Assembly (NCBI RefSeq): GCF_004027225.2
Contig: NC_044278.2
Location: forward strand, 58,025,743-58,089,742
Length of the DNA stretch: 64,000 nucleotides
Direction: 5' to 3'
Source: Strigops habroptila
Lineage: Eukaryota > Chordata > Aves > Psittaciformes > Psittacidae
Positions 50,701 through 60,191 of the stretch are shown one piece after another. Numbering within the stretch: position 1 is the stretch's first letter; every line of letters starts with the position of its first letter. Both the position numbers and the translations under genes were made by a program. Under the pieces are notes generated by a model. It made no database searches and was not told where the DNA came from. It saw only the letters and a program-made list of their open reading frames with translations.

Positions 50701-53700
50701 TAATATCAGCTCCATATCTGCAAGATGATTTCTAGGTGTGGTCTGATTAAGTGGAAGATCAAATATATGTATGAAATATGGAAAAAGGACTATGCCAAAT
50801 AGCAAGTTTTACCCAGCTGGGCAAATCTCTTATTACAGGAAGTTGTACTTTCTCTCTCAGTCCGTGAGGAATCTTGAGAAGACACTGTAAACATGAGTCT
50901 ATATGTAATGAAACAGTTACAAAATTGTACTGATTTCAGCTTTCTACATGATCCTATATTTATGTGGATCTTTTAAAACAAATTTGGTTCATTCAGTTAT
51001 AGATTATGTAGAGAAAATAGATGGTGTTTCAAGAGAAGAATTGAGGCCTCAGAACTAGAAAGGCGAAGTCAATGGCAATTTGGGTGTTAATGGGACTTGA
51101 ATTCCATCTGGGGAATTCAAACTCTTCTGGGAGAACTAAAAGACTATTTAACTTTAATGTCTAATCTTTGAGTAAATCTTGCAGATGGCACTTTCAAAGG
51201 AATTAAAAAGAGCTATCTAAATGTAGCTGCATCACAATCATCTCCATGAGAGTTTCAAATTTCTATCCTGAAGTCAAGCCAACACACTGTTTAGAAGCTT
51301 AATTTTTACCATGTAAACTCTCACCTGTTATAAATTAGCTAGGATATTTGAAACTGCAGGCTAAGTCATGAGTCAGTCTCTGTCTTTGCTTGGTATATAA
51401 TAATCATCTTGTAACAAAACTAGCGTTCACACTGTGTCTTTGCTGTAGTCTCCTCCTTTGCATCCTTTAAAGCACCTTAATTGAGAAAGCACTTTTTTCT
51501 TTCATTGTATTTCGTAGCCATGTAAGTTGATGTCAGTTGCTCTATAAATTATTGCCTTGAGGCTTGAATCAGAGAAATCCTTGTCTCATACTCTGAATCA
51601 TGATTCTTTCATTCTTGCTTGTGTATTTTGTCTTTTATAATTCCTCCTCTCCAATTTCCCATCTGCATGCTTTTCCTGTGTTCTCATCCCCTGTCTTCAC
51701 GTCCTTGCTCATTATATGTGCCTGCTCCAGGTAACTAAATCTGTTCACTGATACAACTGTGGCTGCAGCACACAGAGCTATCCTAGCTGGGAGCAGGCAG
51801 CCTGGCAGTAGTGCCATGGGCGGGAGGGTTCCCAAACCTGACTGGTTTACCAGACTGCTGGTTTGGGGCTTGGTTAGACACTGAGTTTGGTCTGCTCCCA
51901 TGAAGTCATGGGGAAAGTTTCTATTCCTTGGTGTAAAGCTGAGTAATAAAAATGAGCAATTTCCTGAAGAACAAAAAGTGCAGGGGAAGGCTTAAACCCA
52001 GCAATCACGCCTGAGTTAAAACCAAGGGCAGTCTGAAAAGTGAAGAGCAGCCACATTTTAACAAGATGAGAACTATCTGTAGAATTCAAGCCAGAGGAGT
52101 GGAATTGCTGCATTTGCTCCAGGTTGAGCTCTGTTTCACCCCCCAGAGCACAGCTGTTCTTGGTTGTACAGCAAGGGAAGCATGTTGAATGATGGTAATG
52201 AATGGGGTAACATTGGTTAAGGCAAGGTTCAAAATCAATCTTTCAAAATATCTGTTTGTTGCTGTTTTTACTTCTGTCTGTGATAAGTGTAAGACTATCT
52301 CTCTTCTCACATGGAGTGCAGCAACCACATCAATGATGGAGGACTTACTGTAACCAACCAAAGAAATTACAGCATCTTGATTAACTTACACTGTCCACTT
52401 GCAGGAATCACAGATTGCTGCTGCAAAGTTTACAAAGAAGGTATGTAAATGTGAAGACAAGTGAGTAACAGTGGGCAGGAAAGTATGGCCCATTTGGTGG
52501 TTTTTTTGCTGCTTTGCTTTTTAAAGTCAGCTTGATTTCCAACCCCCCCCGCCCAGTGGTGGGGAAGTGAGCTGTGCTGACCTTGTTTCTGCAAAGCAAT
52601 CCAATATGTGTAAAGCTTTCTTTTATACATTTTCTAAAGTCCTCGAATCTTTAATTATGGTAATATAATATATTTACACTAAACAGATTGAGTAGTTCTT
52701 GACAAGGCCCTTTGGGTATTAATTTTTAATCACCATTCCAGATGAATGGACACTGGGGACTAACAACATCTTGTTGTTTACATGCTGCCAAAAAAGGCCC
52801 TGAATTATTGATATTCTGATGGAATGACACTGAAACTTGCCAACAGGTCTATGGAACCGTGTTTAAAGTATCTTGTTATTGTTTGTGTTTTATTTTACAG
52901 GATAGTCATGGGACTGTGGGACGGCCTTTTTTCCTTTTCAGGGTATCTGAATCTCTTACTTTTTAAAGATTTTGAATCACAGACAATGTTACATATCTGT
53001 AAATGAACAGCTGTTTCCCTTCACAAATTCTTGCTGCACTTCTTTTGAGTAGAGGCCAAATATCCTTTGCTTGAAAGCTTAGGGAGCCATTTGCTTATAA
53101 ATCTCTGGTTCCATTAAAAGATGAGAAGATAATGAGATCTGAGGTAGTAATGGATTAAGCACTCTTTTATTTGAGGAGGTGACTCTCCAAATGTTTTATC
53201 TTGAGCCAAATCATCCAAAGACAGAAGCAGTATGTGGCTTGTATCTCCAAGACTGCCAAGGTGCACTGATCCTAAATTTGTTAAATAAAACATGTGTGTG
53301 AGCTCAATGTCCACTTGGTCTGAAAGGTCTTGCCAGAAAGTGGTGGTACACTGTGTAACAGAGTGAAAAGCCAAAGCAATATTGTGGACATCATCATAAT
53401 TTCTTTCATGGTTTTTTTCACCCATTGGCTTGCTGAGCTATGGCATGGTCTAATGCAGAATATGCTGGGTTTGACACACACTGATTAACACCAAATCAGT
53501 CTTTAGTAACTAAGAAGTTATAAAGTAGGTCAAAGCAGGTAACCAGAGTCCCAGTTCAGCTGCAATTTACATTTTGGCTCACTTCAAGTGTGTCTGGCCA
53601 GCTACTTTCAGTGGTGGTGTTTATATACTCTTTCTTGGGCACCTGCACATAGTACCCCAGTGAATTGGGACCAAGACCCTTAATGAGAGTAATTATTAAA

Positions 53701-55528
53701 CAGAATGGTTAGCTGTTTGGCTAGGGGCTGAAGGAATATTTCTCAAATTCAAAGGCAAAACCCACCCTGCACAGATCCCCTGGTATTTGATGTGTTGTGC
53801 CTTTAAAGGAAATCTAACTGTAGCCTTCTTATGTACTCTGTCTGAATGATGGGAGATGTATTTTGGTGTGCTTATAAATCTGGCATCTAAAGCTTCTGCA
53901 CAACCATATAATTTTTATATTTTTCAGCCTCGGAATGGAAGAACTGTTGAAAGCAGTGGTAAGTAGGCATCCAAAGGTGACAAGAATTTGTTCTGGGTTT
54001 TTTTATTATTAACAATGATCTTCATGACAGAAGGAGTTACTACAACTTACTACAAACCTAGACCCCCACATGAGTGTTCCATATGGTCACCAGGAGGCTT
54101 TTGGGCAGAAATGCATGGGTTTTTTCATGCTCAGAGACTTCCAGTATACACTCTTGACAACTACTGTTTTCTTCTCTCTTTACGGTTCAGTAAGGAGGAG
54201 CTTTCCTCCTCTGCAAAATTATGGAAATGGTACAGCAATTATAAAGTTTAAAAACAGAGGGTATAAATTGTACTTGGAACACAAAAGCTAGACTCCTCTC
54301 TGTTCCAAGAGACCATCAGTCACCTAATCTTACACGAGAGCCCACTAATACAGATCTCTGCATGCAGGTGAGAGTTATCCTCACATCAGAATTAGGACCT
54401 GCTTTGAAGTAAACTAACTAGAAAGAGCAGGGGTGGGGATGTAAAGAAGGAAGGCAGTGAGATCTAATAATACCACCTAGCACTTGCATATCCATCTTTG
54501 AAAGTGTCTGTTAAAGGTCTTAATGAGTTTTAATGGGAAATGGACAAGACAGACAATGTACATGTGTCCCCTCCTTCAGGCTCTCATCTTCCAATCTTTC
54601 ATCCTGCAATAAAGGTCACCATTTTCTGTTTGCAATGTAAGAATTACTTCCAGCTGTTGACTGAAAGGGTTGGGGTTTTTTGGGGGGGACAGAACAGAAG
54701 GATAGGAAAAAAACCAAACCTGCAAAGGAAACCCAAGGAAAGAGAAACTTTGCTGTGTATTCGGAATTAAACCACTTCAGAAAGAAAGGAATCAAACGGT
54801 AGAGCGTTGTAGAGCAGCACTGCTACTTGCTTGCTCTGGTCTTAGACACTGCCCTGGGTGTCCATTGCTTCTCATGGATGAAAGGAAAACAAGGAGCTAG
54901 ATGGATCTCTGCTTTGAGCCAGTGCAGCTGTTCTCGTGTGGTTAAGTCCACATGTGTGCAGGAAATATTTCATAGCTATGAAACCTTTAGGGGCAGGTGG
55001 TGCTGCCCCTAGAGTTTAGAGTAACTGGCAGCATGAGTTTTGAGGCAAAACAGTTCACAATCAATTAGAGTAAACTTGCATGAAAGTACTTTATGCAGAG
55101 TACTCTGGTACTATCTGGACTATCAAACACGTCTCACTGAAGTGTTGGTGTAGAAGCTACTACTTTGTAACCATGCCCTAGCCTTGCATACAGCAGTAAA
55201 CTTTATCCACAGCTCAGCCCCCTGAGCCAGTCTGGCTGCAAGATGCACACTATGCCTCCACACTTTAAAAGAAGGATGGTGAAGTTCGGACATGCTGGAG
55301 AGAGAACTGTATGAAGAGGGAGATTTCATGTTTGAATACAAGTAACAGATCTAGGCATTTATCTGAACTTTCAGGCTTTCATCCACCAATCTTCTGCTGC
55401 TAGAACTTGAAGCTATTTCATGTCTAACTTTGGGAAGTTAGGCATATAGAACTGAATACTAAGTCATGTTCAGATCAACATCTCAACATAAAATGTGTTA
55501 ATTTGTTTCAGAATACCATGGAATATGA
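47709..55528 (+). CDS. NMS: NMS, prepro-neuromedin S, eight coding exons
   Basis: Coding exons: 47709-47781, 47927-47982, 48379-48426, 49518-49577, 52405-52440, 52901-52942, 53928-53958, 55512-55528. All have GT-AG borders and join in frame to 120 residues plus stop. The product is a secreted neuropeptide precursor whose amidated C-terminal peptide acts on the G-protein-coupled NMU receptors; in mammals NMS is made in the suprachiasmatic nucleus. Seen: signal peptide (about 1-25), the LALCFSQW block like mammalian LAYCLSQW, a dibasic KK at 90-91, then DSHGTVGRPFFLFRPRN followed by the Gly-Arg amidation/cleavage signal, and a short tail ending EYHGI. GRPFFLFRPRNGR is the NMS hallmark (NMU has YFLFRPRN). 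Human prepro-NMS is longer (about 153 residues): the FLFHYS...RRMKR part is missing here. The gene sits next to CHST10, as in human. Confidence 0.9.
47927..47982 (+). CDS. NMS: NMS exon 2: pro-region
   Basis: 56 bp between CCCCGCAG and GTAGGT. Completes G25 and encodes FPYPSSRSGDGADLPKSQ (26-43), aligned with human FPQPLADPSDGLDIVQ. Signal peptidase would cut before F26. Intron 1 is only 145 bp and very GC-rich. Confidence 0.88.
48379..48426 (+). CDS. NMS: NMS exon 3: LALCFSQW block
   Basis: Encodes LALCFSQWMELSNQPQ (44-59), parallel to human LAYCLSQWAPLSRQPK. The acceptor is either AAAGCAG (used here) or the CAG could be retained, adding one Gln, since the tract reads AAAG then CAG. Donor is CAG|GTAAAC. 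Phase 0 on both sides, so the exon can be skipped without a frameshift. Confidence 0.85.
49518..49577 (+). CDS. NMS: NMS exon 4: NMU-like LDLCYS block
   Basis: 60 bp, acceptor GGTTTTGCAG and donor GAG|GTAAAG, phase 0 on both sides. Encodes ISSTVLDLCYSIFNSMQTNE (60-79). It resembles the neuromedin U precursor segment NALEELCFMIMGML and its neighbouring exon 3 (L-x-L-C-F/Y-S). I cannot place it in human NMS. The clean splice sites and open frame argue that it is used. Confidence 0.75.
49805..49837 (+). pseudogene. possible relic of the NMS/NMU FLFHYS exon
   Basis: After TGCTGTTTTTCAG, phase 0 reads KSRTKTSTYSW. NMU has KDNTKRFLFHYSK at the corresponding place. K, TK and YS can be aligned if two residues are deleted, and position (just after exon 4) and phase fit. 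There is no in-phase GT donor after it. The match is weak and could be chance. Confidence 0.25.
49937..50031 (-). mobile_element. short CR1 3'-end fragment in NMS intron 4
   Basis: Only the last 95 bases of CR1 in reverse orientation (AGAATCATAGAATGGTTTGG to CACCTTCCACTAGACC). It inserted between the two exon-relic candidates of NMS. Confidence 0.93.
51449..51484 (+). pseudogene. decayed NMS exon (HPLMHL block) with in-frame stop
   Basis: After an acceptor-like TTTGCTGTAG, in phase 0 as the gene requires, the frame reads SPPLHPLKHLN and then TGA at 51482-51484. Human NMS has GFPPVHPLMHLAAKLANRRMKR in this part of the precursor. The match covers PP-x-HPL-x-HL and lies in the right order between exon 4 and the AAAKFTKK exon. 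No donor or RRMKR cleavage site follows. If spliced in, it would truncate the precursor before the active peptide, so I read it as a relic. The match is short, so chance is possible. Confidence 0.55.
52405..52440 (+). CDS. NMS: NMS exon 5: ESQIAAAKFTKK
   Basis: 36 bp, acceptor CCACTTGCAG and donor AAG|GTATGT, phase 0 both sides. Residues 80-91, ending in a KK prohormone-convertase site; it parallels human SGTAAVDFTKK. In mammals this stretch forms the N-terminal part of the 33-residue mature NMS. Confidence 0.87.
52901..52942 (+). CDS. NMS: NMS exon 6: DSHGTVGRPFFLFR
   Basis: 42 bp, acceptor TGTTTTATTTTACAG and donor AGG|GTATCT. Encodes DSHGTVGRPFFLFR (92-105), nearly identical to human DHTATWGRPFFLFR. 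It carries the receptor-binding core FFLFR. Phase 0 both sides. Confidence 0.95.
53928..53958 (+). CDS. NMS: NMS exon 7: PRNGR amidation signal
   Basis: A 31 bp exon after TATATTTTTCAG, donor G|GTAAGT. Encodes PRNGRTVESS (106-115). N108 becomes the amidated C-terminus, with G109 as amide donor and R110 as cleavage residue. The RPRN motif is split between exons 6 and 7. Phase 0 in, phase 1 out. Confidence 0.93.
55512..55528 (+). CDS. NMS: NMS last coding exon (EYHGI stop)
   Basis: After TAATTTGTTTCAG the phase-1 codon closes as GAA and the frame reads EYHGI then TGA (55526-55528). The length of the C-terminal tail agrees with human (GRNIEDEAQIQW), though the sequence does not. The choice of acceptor rests on phase, on a good pyrimidine tract and on the poly(A) signal 111 bases downstream of the stop. 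Confidence 0.7.
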
Positions 55529-55638
55529 AGTTTGTGGGTCGACTTACCAGTACGATGACTTGGTTTACATAAAGAGACTTCCCATTGCACTAGTTGTCTA
55601 TTATGTGACTCAGTTGTCTGGATTTTGCTGTTCCATGT

Positions 55639-55644
55639 AATAAA
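55639..55644 (+). terminator. NMS poly(A) signal AATAAA
   Basis: AATAAA about 0.1 kb after the NMS stop codon, followed within 30 bases by a T/GT-rich stretch (CTTGTTGTCC then poly-T), the usual arrangement for cleavage. Confidence 0.7.
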
Positions 55645-56595
55645 TTTGCAATCATTAATTCTTGTTGTCCTTTTTTTATTGAAACGGGTACTAGACCTCA
55701 TTGGGCTATAGTGTAGCAGTGTCTGGTTCCAACTGTATTTAAAGGAAATCAATCATCTGAATATTGACAACTTTCAAATCCAACAGTGCATTTTATAGCA
55801 TCTTCTTTAATGGGGTCATGAATCACCAGCTTGCCCTTTTGACTAAATAATGTATTTCCCTGGCATTTCACAATATGCATCCCAAACAGCATGATAAGAT
55901 ATTAGAAACATCATTGATATTTTAATGACTTGATTCTTATTTTTCATAACTAAGGGCTTGAGTGTGATAATTGATGAATCCAAAGTACTGTGAAAGAAGG
56001 AGAACAAGTACTGCTGTTACACACAGCATTTGCTCAGATGCTGTGTGTTTTTCAGCCTTGCCTTACTGGCTATCATAAAGCACAAATGGGTCACTTATGA
56101 GAAATATTCTGAACATCTGCCCTTTTTACTGAAATCATGCATTTAAACCTGTGGTCCAGCCAATTATGCTTGCGCTGGGTGCCGTGGGGTGATCTGTTCA
56201 GGTAGGTGAAGACATTTATGGGCAGAAAACTTAAAGCAGCTACTTCTTAGTAAGAAAAAAGCATAGTAAAAGCCAGGCCTGGAGGTACACACCAGGTTGG
56301 AATTCCTCAACACAGAGTCCCACAGCATTGGCTTCCTCAAGCCCTTTGTTATTCTCCCTTTCCCTCCTTGACTCCTCAGTCCTAGTACATGGCATGATCC
56401 CATTTCAGTTACACCGGTACAAGTGCATGCAAACTGTGGGAAGGCATGGGAATACCTCTATCTTTAAAAATAAATCCTGAGAAACCTGCGGGGTCGAGGG
56501 GGTAGGGGTCTTTAACTGGATAAGTTCCCTGTTAGGGCTGTATTAACAGAAGTTTGGCTGGTAGATAAAGGGAAGTGCTGAGTTATTAGGCAAGT

Positions 56596-56965
56596 GTTAG
56601 ATCACATCTAGGGTAGAGTGTCCAGTTTCGGGCACCACAATACACGAAGGGCATGGTCAAACTGGAGGGAGCTCATGGAGGTCTTCCAAGATCGTGGGGA
56701 CTGGAGCACTTGCCCTGTGAGGAGATGCAAGGGCAACTGGGTTGGTTTAGCCTGGAGGAGGGATACATTCAGGCCCATCCAGTGTCTACAAGGGGCCATC
56801 AAGGAGACAGTCTCCTCACAGTGTGGAGTGCGAGGACAAGTAGCAACAGGCATAAGTTGAAGCAAGAGAGATTGAGACATCCAGGCAATGCAAGAGGTTA
56901 TCCAGAGAGATTGTGCCATCCAGTCCTTGGAGGTTTTGAAGACTAGAGTACGCAAAAGCGTGAAC
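56596..56965 (+). mobile_element. old, diverged CR1-like fragment
   Basis: Recognisable blocks: GAGTGTCCAGTTTCGGGC, TTTAGCCTGGAGGAGGGA and CCAGTCCTTGGAGGTTTTGAAGA. It is much more diverged than the other copies and lacks a clear 3' end. Probably an old CR1 subfamily. Confidence 0.6.
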
Positions 56966-57108
56966 CCAGGACAGTGAGGATGCACTGTGGTAGTGCAAAC
57001 AAAAACGAGAGAATGATAGAAAAACACAGCAATGGCACTTCTGGCCTGTTTCATCTCAGAAGCTAAAGCTGAACAGTATCAAGTTTTACTCCCTTCTGCA
57101 TAAATATT

Positions 57109-57679
57109 TGTACTGATTTTGGCTAGGATAGAGTTAATTTTCTTCACAGCAGCTTGTATGGTGCTGTGTTTTGGATCTGTGACCAAAACACTGTTGATAA
57201 CAGAGGGATGTTTTAGCTATTGCTGAGTAGTACTTACAGAGAATCGAGCCCTTTTCTGTTTCCTACACCACCCCACAAGTGAGTGGACTGGTGTGGTACA
57301 GGGAGCTGGGAGGAGACACAGATGGAACAGCTGACCCCAGCTGACCCAAGGGATAGTCCATACCATATGGTGTCATGCTCAGCATATAAAGCTGGTGAAA
57401 GAAGGAGAGAGGGGATACGTTTGGAGTGATGGCTTTTGTCTTCCCAAGTCACTGTTAAGCATGACAGAGCCCTGCTTTCCTGGAGATGAACATCTGCGTG
57501 CTGATGGGAAGCAATGACTTCCTTGTTCTGCTTTGCTTTACCTATTAAACTCTCTTTATCTCAACCTGTGAGTTTTCTCATTTTTACCCTTCCTTCTCTC
57601 CCCCATCCTGCTTGAGAGGGGGAGTGAGTGAGCGGCTGTGTGGGGCTGAGCTGTTGTTGGCCAGGGTTAATCCACAGCA
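57109..57679 (+). mobile_element. solo LTR, ERVL-type, plus orientation
   Basis: Begins TGTACTGATTTTGGCTAGGA, has TATAAAGC near 57384 and ATTAAACTCTCTTTATCTCA as poly(A) region, and ends GTTAATCCACAGCA. Flanks ATATT/ATACT fit a 5-bp target duplication with one change. Related to 5929-6527 and, inverted, to 58649-59201. Confidence 0.88.
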
Positions 57680-58648
57680 ATACTGTGCCATGGGTAAATC
57701 ATGCCGTGCTCTCACAATCAGCGGTGGCTTCTTCCACCCACAACAGGTTTCAGGAATAACATCTATTTGGGCCTTGAAACTGGTTAAATAAGAATGTGGT
57801 GGTTCAATAATAATAAGGTGGTAATTCAGAGGTAAGGACCTATCTTAGGTTCCTCAGCCATATTTCTGTAGTAACTGTGGCTCCTCTGTAAAATGTACAG
57901 GAGAGCTCTTGTTCACTGTTCTGTGGAAACCTTTGCTCCCTGGAGCAAGACAAATGTCACCTGTGGAATAGGAGAGATTAGTAGTGTTGAAATGTAAATG
58001 TCATCTCTGGCCCAAAACTCATCCTGAACATTCCACTGCAAAACCCACAGCAGAAATCAAGGAGCACAGACACAGGTGACAATAACAATTAGAAGCACAG
58101 AAAAAAATTCTGCAAGAAAAAGAAGTGAAAGCTCAGTTCCCACTGTCAGCAAGAGGAGAGGCAAATAAAGAGTGACATGACAAGGTATACAAGTAATGAG
58201 TGTGTTTAGGAGAGTAAATCCAATACTTATTCCATCCTCTTGTAATAAAAAGGAGCAAGGAGGGAGAGTCAATTACACTGAGAGGCAATACATTTAAGCT
58301 GCAAAGGAGAATATTTTTTCTAACACTTAATCAACTCCTGAGACCAGTTGCCACAGCTTAGAGCATGTGGTTAGAGACAGCTCTGCCAGCTCTTGGGAAG
58401 ACAGGCATATTCAGGAGCACACACCTTCGTGCCGCCTAGCTTGCCTCGAAAATCACTTCAGGCTGGCCCAGGGCCTCCTGTGTTAAAAGCCTGGTGTGCT
58501 CGAGCCAGGCTTAGCAAGGCATTTCTCTGCAGAGCACACAGCAAGGGACCTGGAAATGCACTTGCCAGTGGAGGAGCAAGTGCCTCCTGGCCTCACAACC
58601 CGCTGCTCACCAAAGAGCCAGAGCAGGAAGCACAAGAGGAAAACCCTC

Positions 58649-59201
58649 TGTCATGGTTTAACTCCATCCAGCAACTAAGCCCCACACAGCTGCTCACTCA
58701 CACCCCCCCGGTAAACTTGTGGGTTGAGATAAAAATGGTTTAATAGGTAAAGCAAAAGCCGAGAGCACAAACAAAGCATAACAAGGAATTCATTCACTGC
58801 TTCCCATGGGCAGGCAGGTGTCCAGCCATCTCCAGGACAGCAGGGCTACATCACACGTAAGAGTTATTTGGGAAGAAAAACACCATCACCCTGAACATCC
58901 CCCTTTCTTCTTCCCCCAGCTTTATATGCTGAGCATGATGCCACATGTTACGGGATATTCCTTTGGTCAGTTGGGGTCAGCTGTCCCAGCTCTGTCCCCT
59001 CCCAGCTCCTCGTGCACCTCCAGCTTACTTGCTGGTGGGGTGAGGCGAGGAGCAGAGAAGGACTTGGCTCTGTGTAACTCTGCTCAGCAATAATGGAAAC
59101 ATCCCTGTGCCATCAACACTCTTTTCAGCACAAATCCAAACCACAGCACCACACTAGCTACTATGGAGAAAATTAACTTTACCCCAGCCAAGACCAGCAC
59201 A
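58649..59201 (-). mobile_element. solo LTR, ERVL-type, minus orientation
   Basis: Reverse copy of the same LTR type: TGTCATGGTTTAACTCC at the left and AATTAACTTTACCCCAGCCA through CAGCACA at the right. Flanks CCCTC/CCTTC fit a 5-bp duplication with one change. No internal retroviral genes are adjacent. Confidence 0.88.
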
Positions 59202-59261
59202 CCTTCTCTAGTGCCTCAGACAGCCTCACTCCCTTCTCAGCTCCCACAGGGAAGAGCATAC

Positions 59262-59480
59262 TTGCTAAATATCCAGACAACAGCAAGCTGAGAGGTATGG
59301 CAAGTGCTGGAGGACAGAGTCAGCATTTAGGATGGTCTTGGCAAAGATGCATCTGGAAAACATATGTATGGCTCACTGAGGATGGAAGGCAGGTATTACA
59401 CATACTGAAGAATAATGAGCTGAAGCTCTGCAGCAAAGGGGATGTTTAGCTGTAGACAGTCAAATATCACAGTGTTTGGG
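59262..59480 (+). mobile_element. possible very old CR1-like remnant
   Basis: AGCAAGCTGAGAGGTATGGC and GGACAGAGTCAGCATTTAGG recall the CR1 reverse-transcriptase region that follows GACACCAAGCTGAG. Support is by eye and weak beyond the first 80 bases. Confidence 0.3.
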
Positions 59481-59727
59481 AGATTGCAAAATTATTATGT
59501 GGAATGAATGAGAAGCTGTAGAGACTATGACATGCGAGGTGTTGCACTGCTGGTTATACAGAAGGCTTCATGTAGAGAGTAGCACTGGAAAAGAAAGAGG
59601 GGGACCAACAGAAGAGAGCCCAGCAGAGAGGAAAGGCAGAGGTTTCATTTGGGAAAGCTGGTGCCCTGAATGAAGTGGGGTTGGTTTGCAAGAAGGAAAG
59701 TTTGAAAAGGGGAATGATAAAACCTTT

Positions 59728-59804
59728 CATTTTAAGCTTACCTCTCCTGGCTGTATCCATCCATGGGCACAGTGGATACTGGCAGGAGAGGTGAGCTTAA
59801 AATG
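59728..59804. other. long near-perfect hairpin
   Basis: Two 32-base arms (59728-59759 and 59773-59804) are complementary at about 29 positions, with a 13-base loop. Each arm starts or ends with CATTTTAAGC / GCTTAAAATG. Size and loop are like a microRNA precursor or a small inverted-repeat element. No flanking target duplication was noticed. Confidence 0.6.
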
Positions 59805-60161
59805 AAGAAAGATTCACATTAAATCTGACTATCAGGAGAATGAAGCACTGACTGATAGACAGAGTTACCTTTTCTGGGTCATAAAAATTCACCAGGGGGA
59901 CCGACACCTCACTTGGAATCTAAGTCAAAAAAGTCCCAGCTCTGAAATAACTGCAGGCAGCATTTTCTCTCTTTAGTGTTACATCATGATGCAGTGTTTA
60001 TTCCTAATTACATTTTATTTAATGAAATAGTAGTACCATTGTTTTGTTGAATATCTAGCATACTTCAGCTAGAAGCTGCTCTGGCTGCTTCTGGAGAAGT
60101 GAAGATACAATCTTAGAGAGCCCAGCACTTACATACTTTGCATACTTTTATCTCATGATAA

Positions 60162-60191
60162 CACTTGTCACATTAACAGCTGTGACAAGTG
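60162..60191. other. perfect 11-bp inverted repeat
   Basis: CACTTGTCACA and TGTGACAAGTG are separated by 8 bases. It may be a small stem-loop; no function can be assigned. Confidence 0.5.

Noticed and set aside
51184-51220. CAG followed by a short frame MALSKELKRAI in the NMS intron, containing a KR pair
   Set aside because: It ends in a stop after 11 codons without a donor and does not align with any NMS or NMU segment. It also precedes the HPL relic, which is the wrong order for an RRMKR exon.
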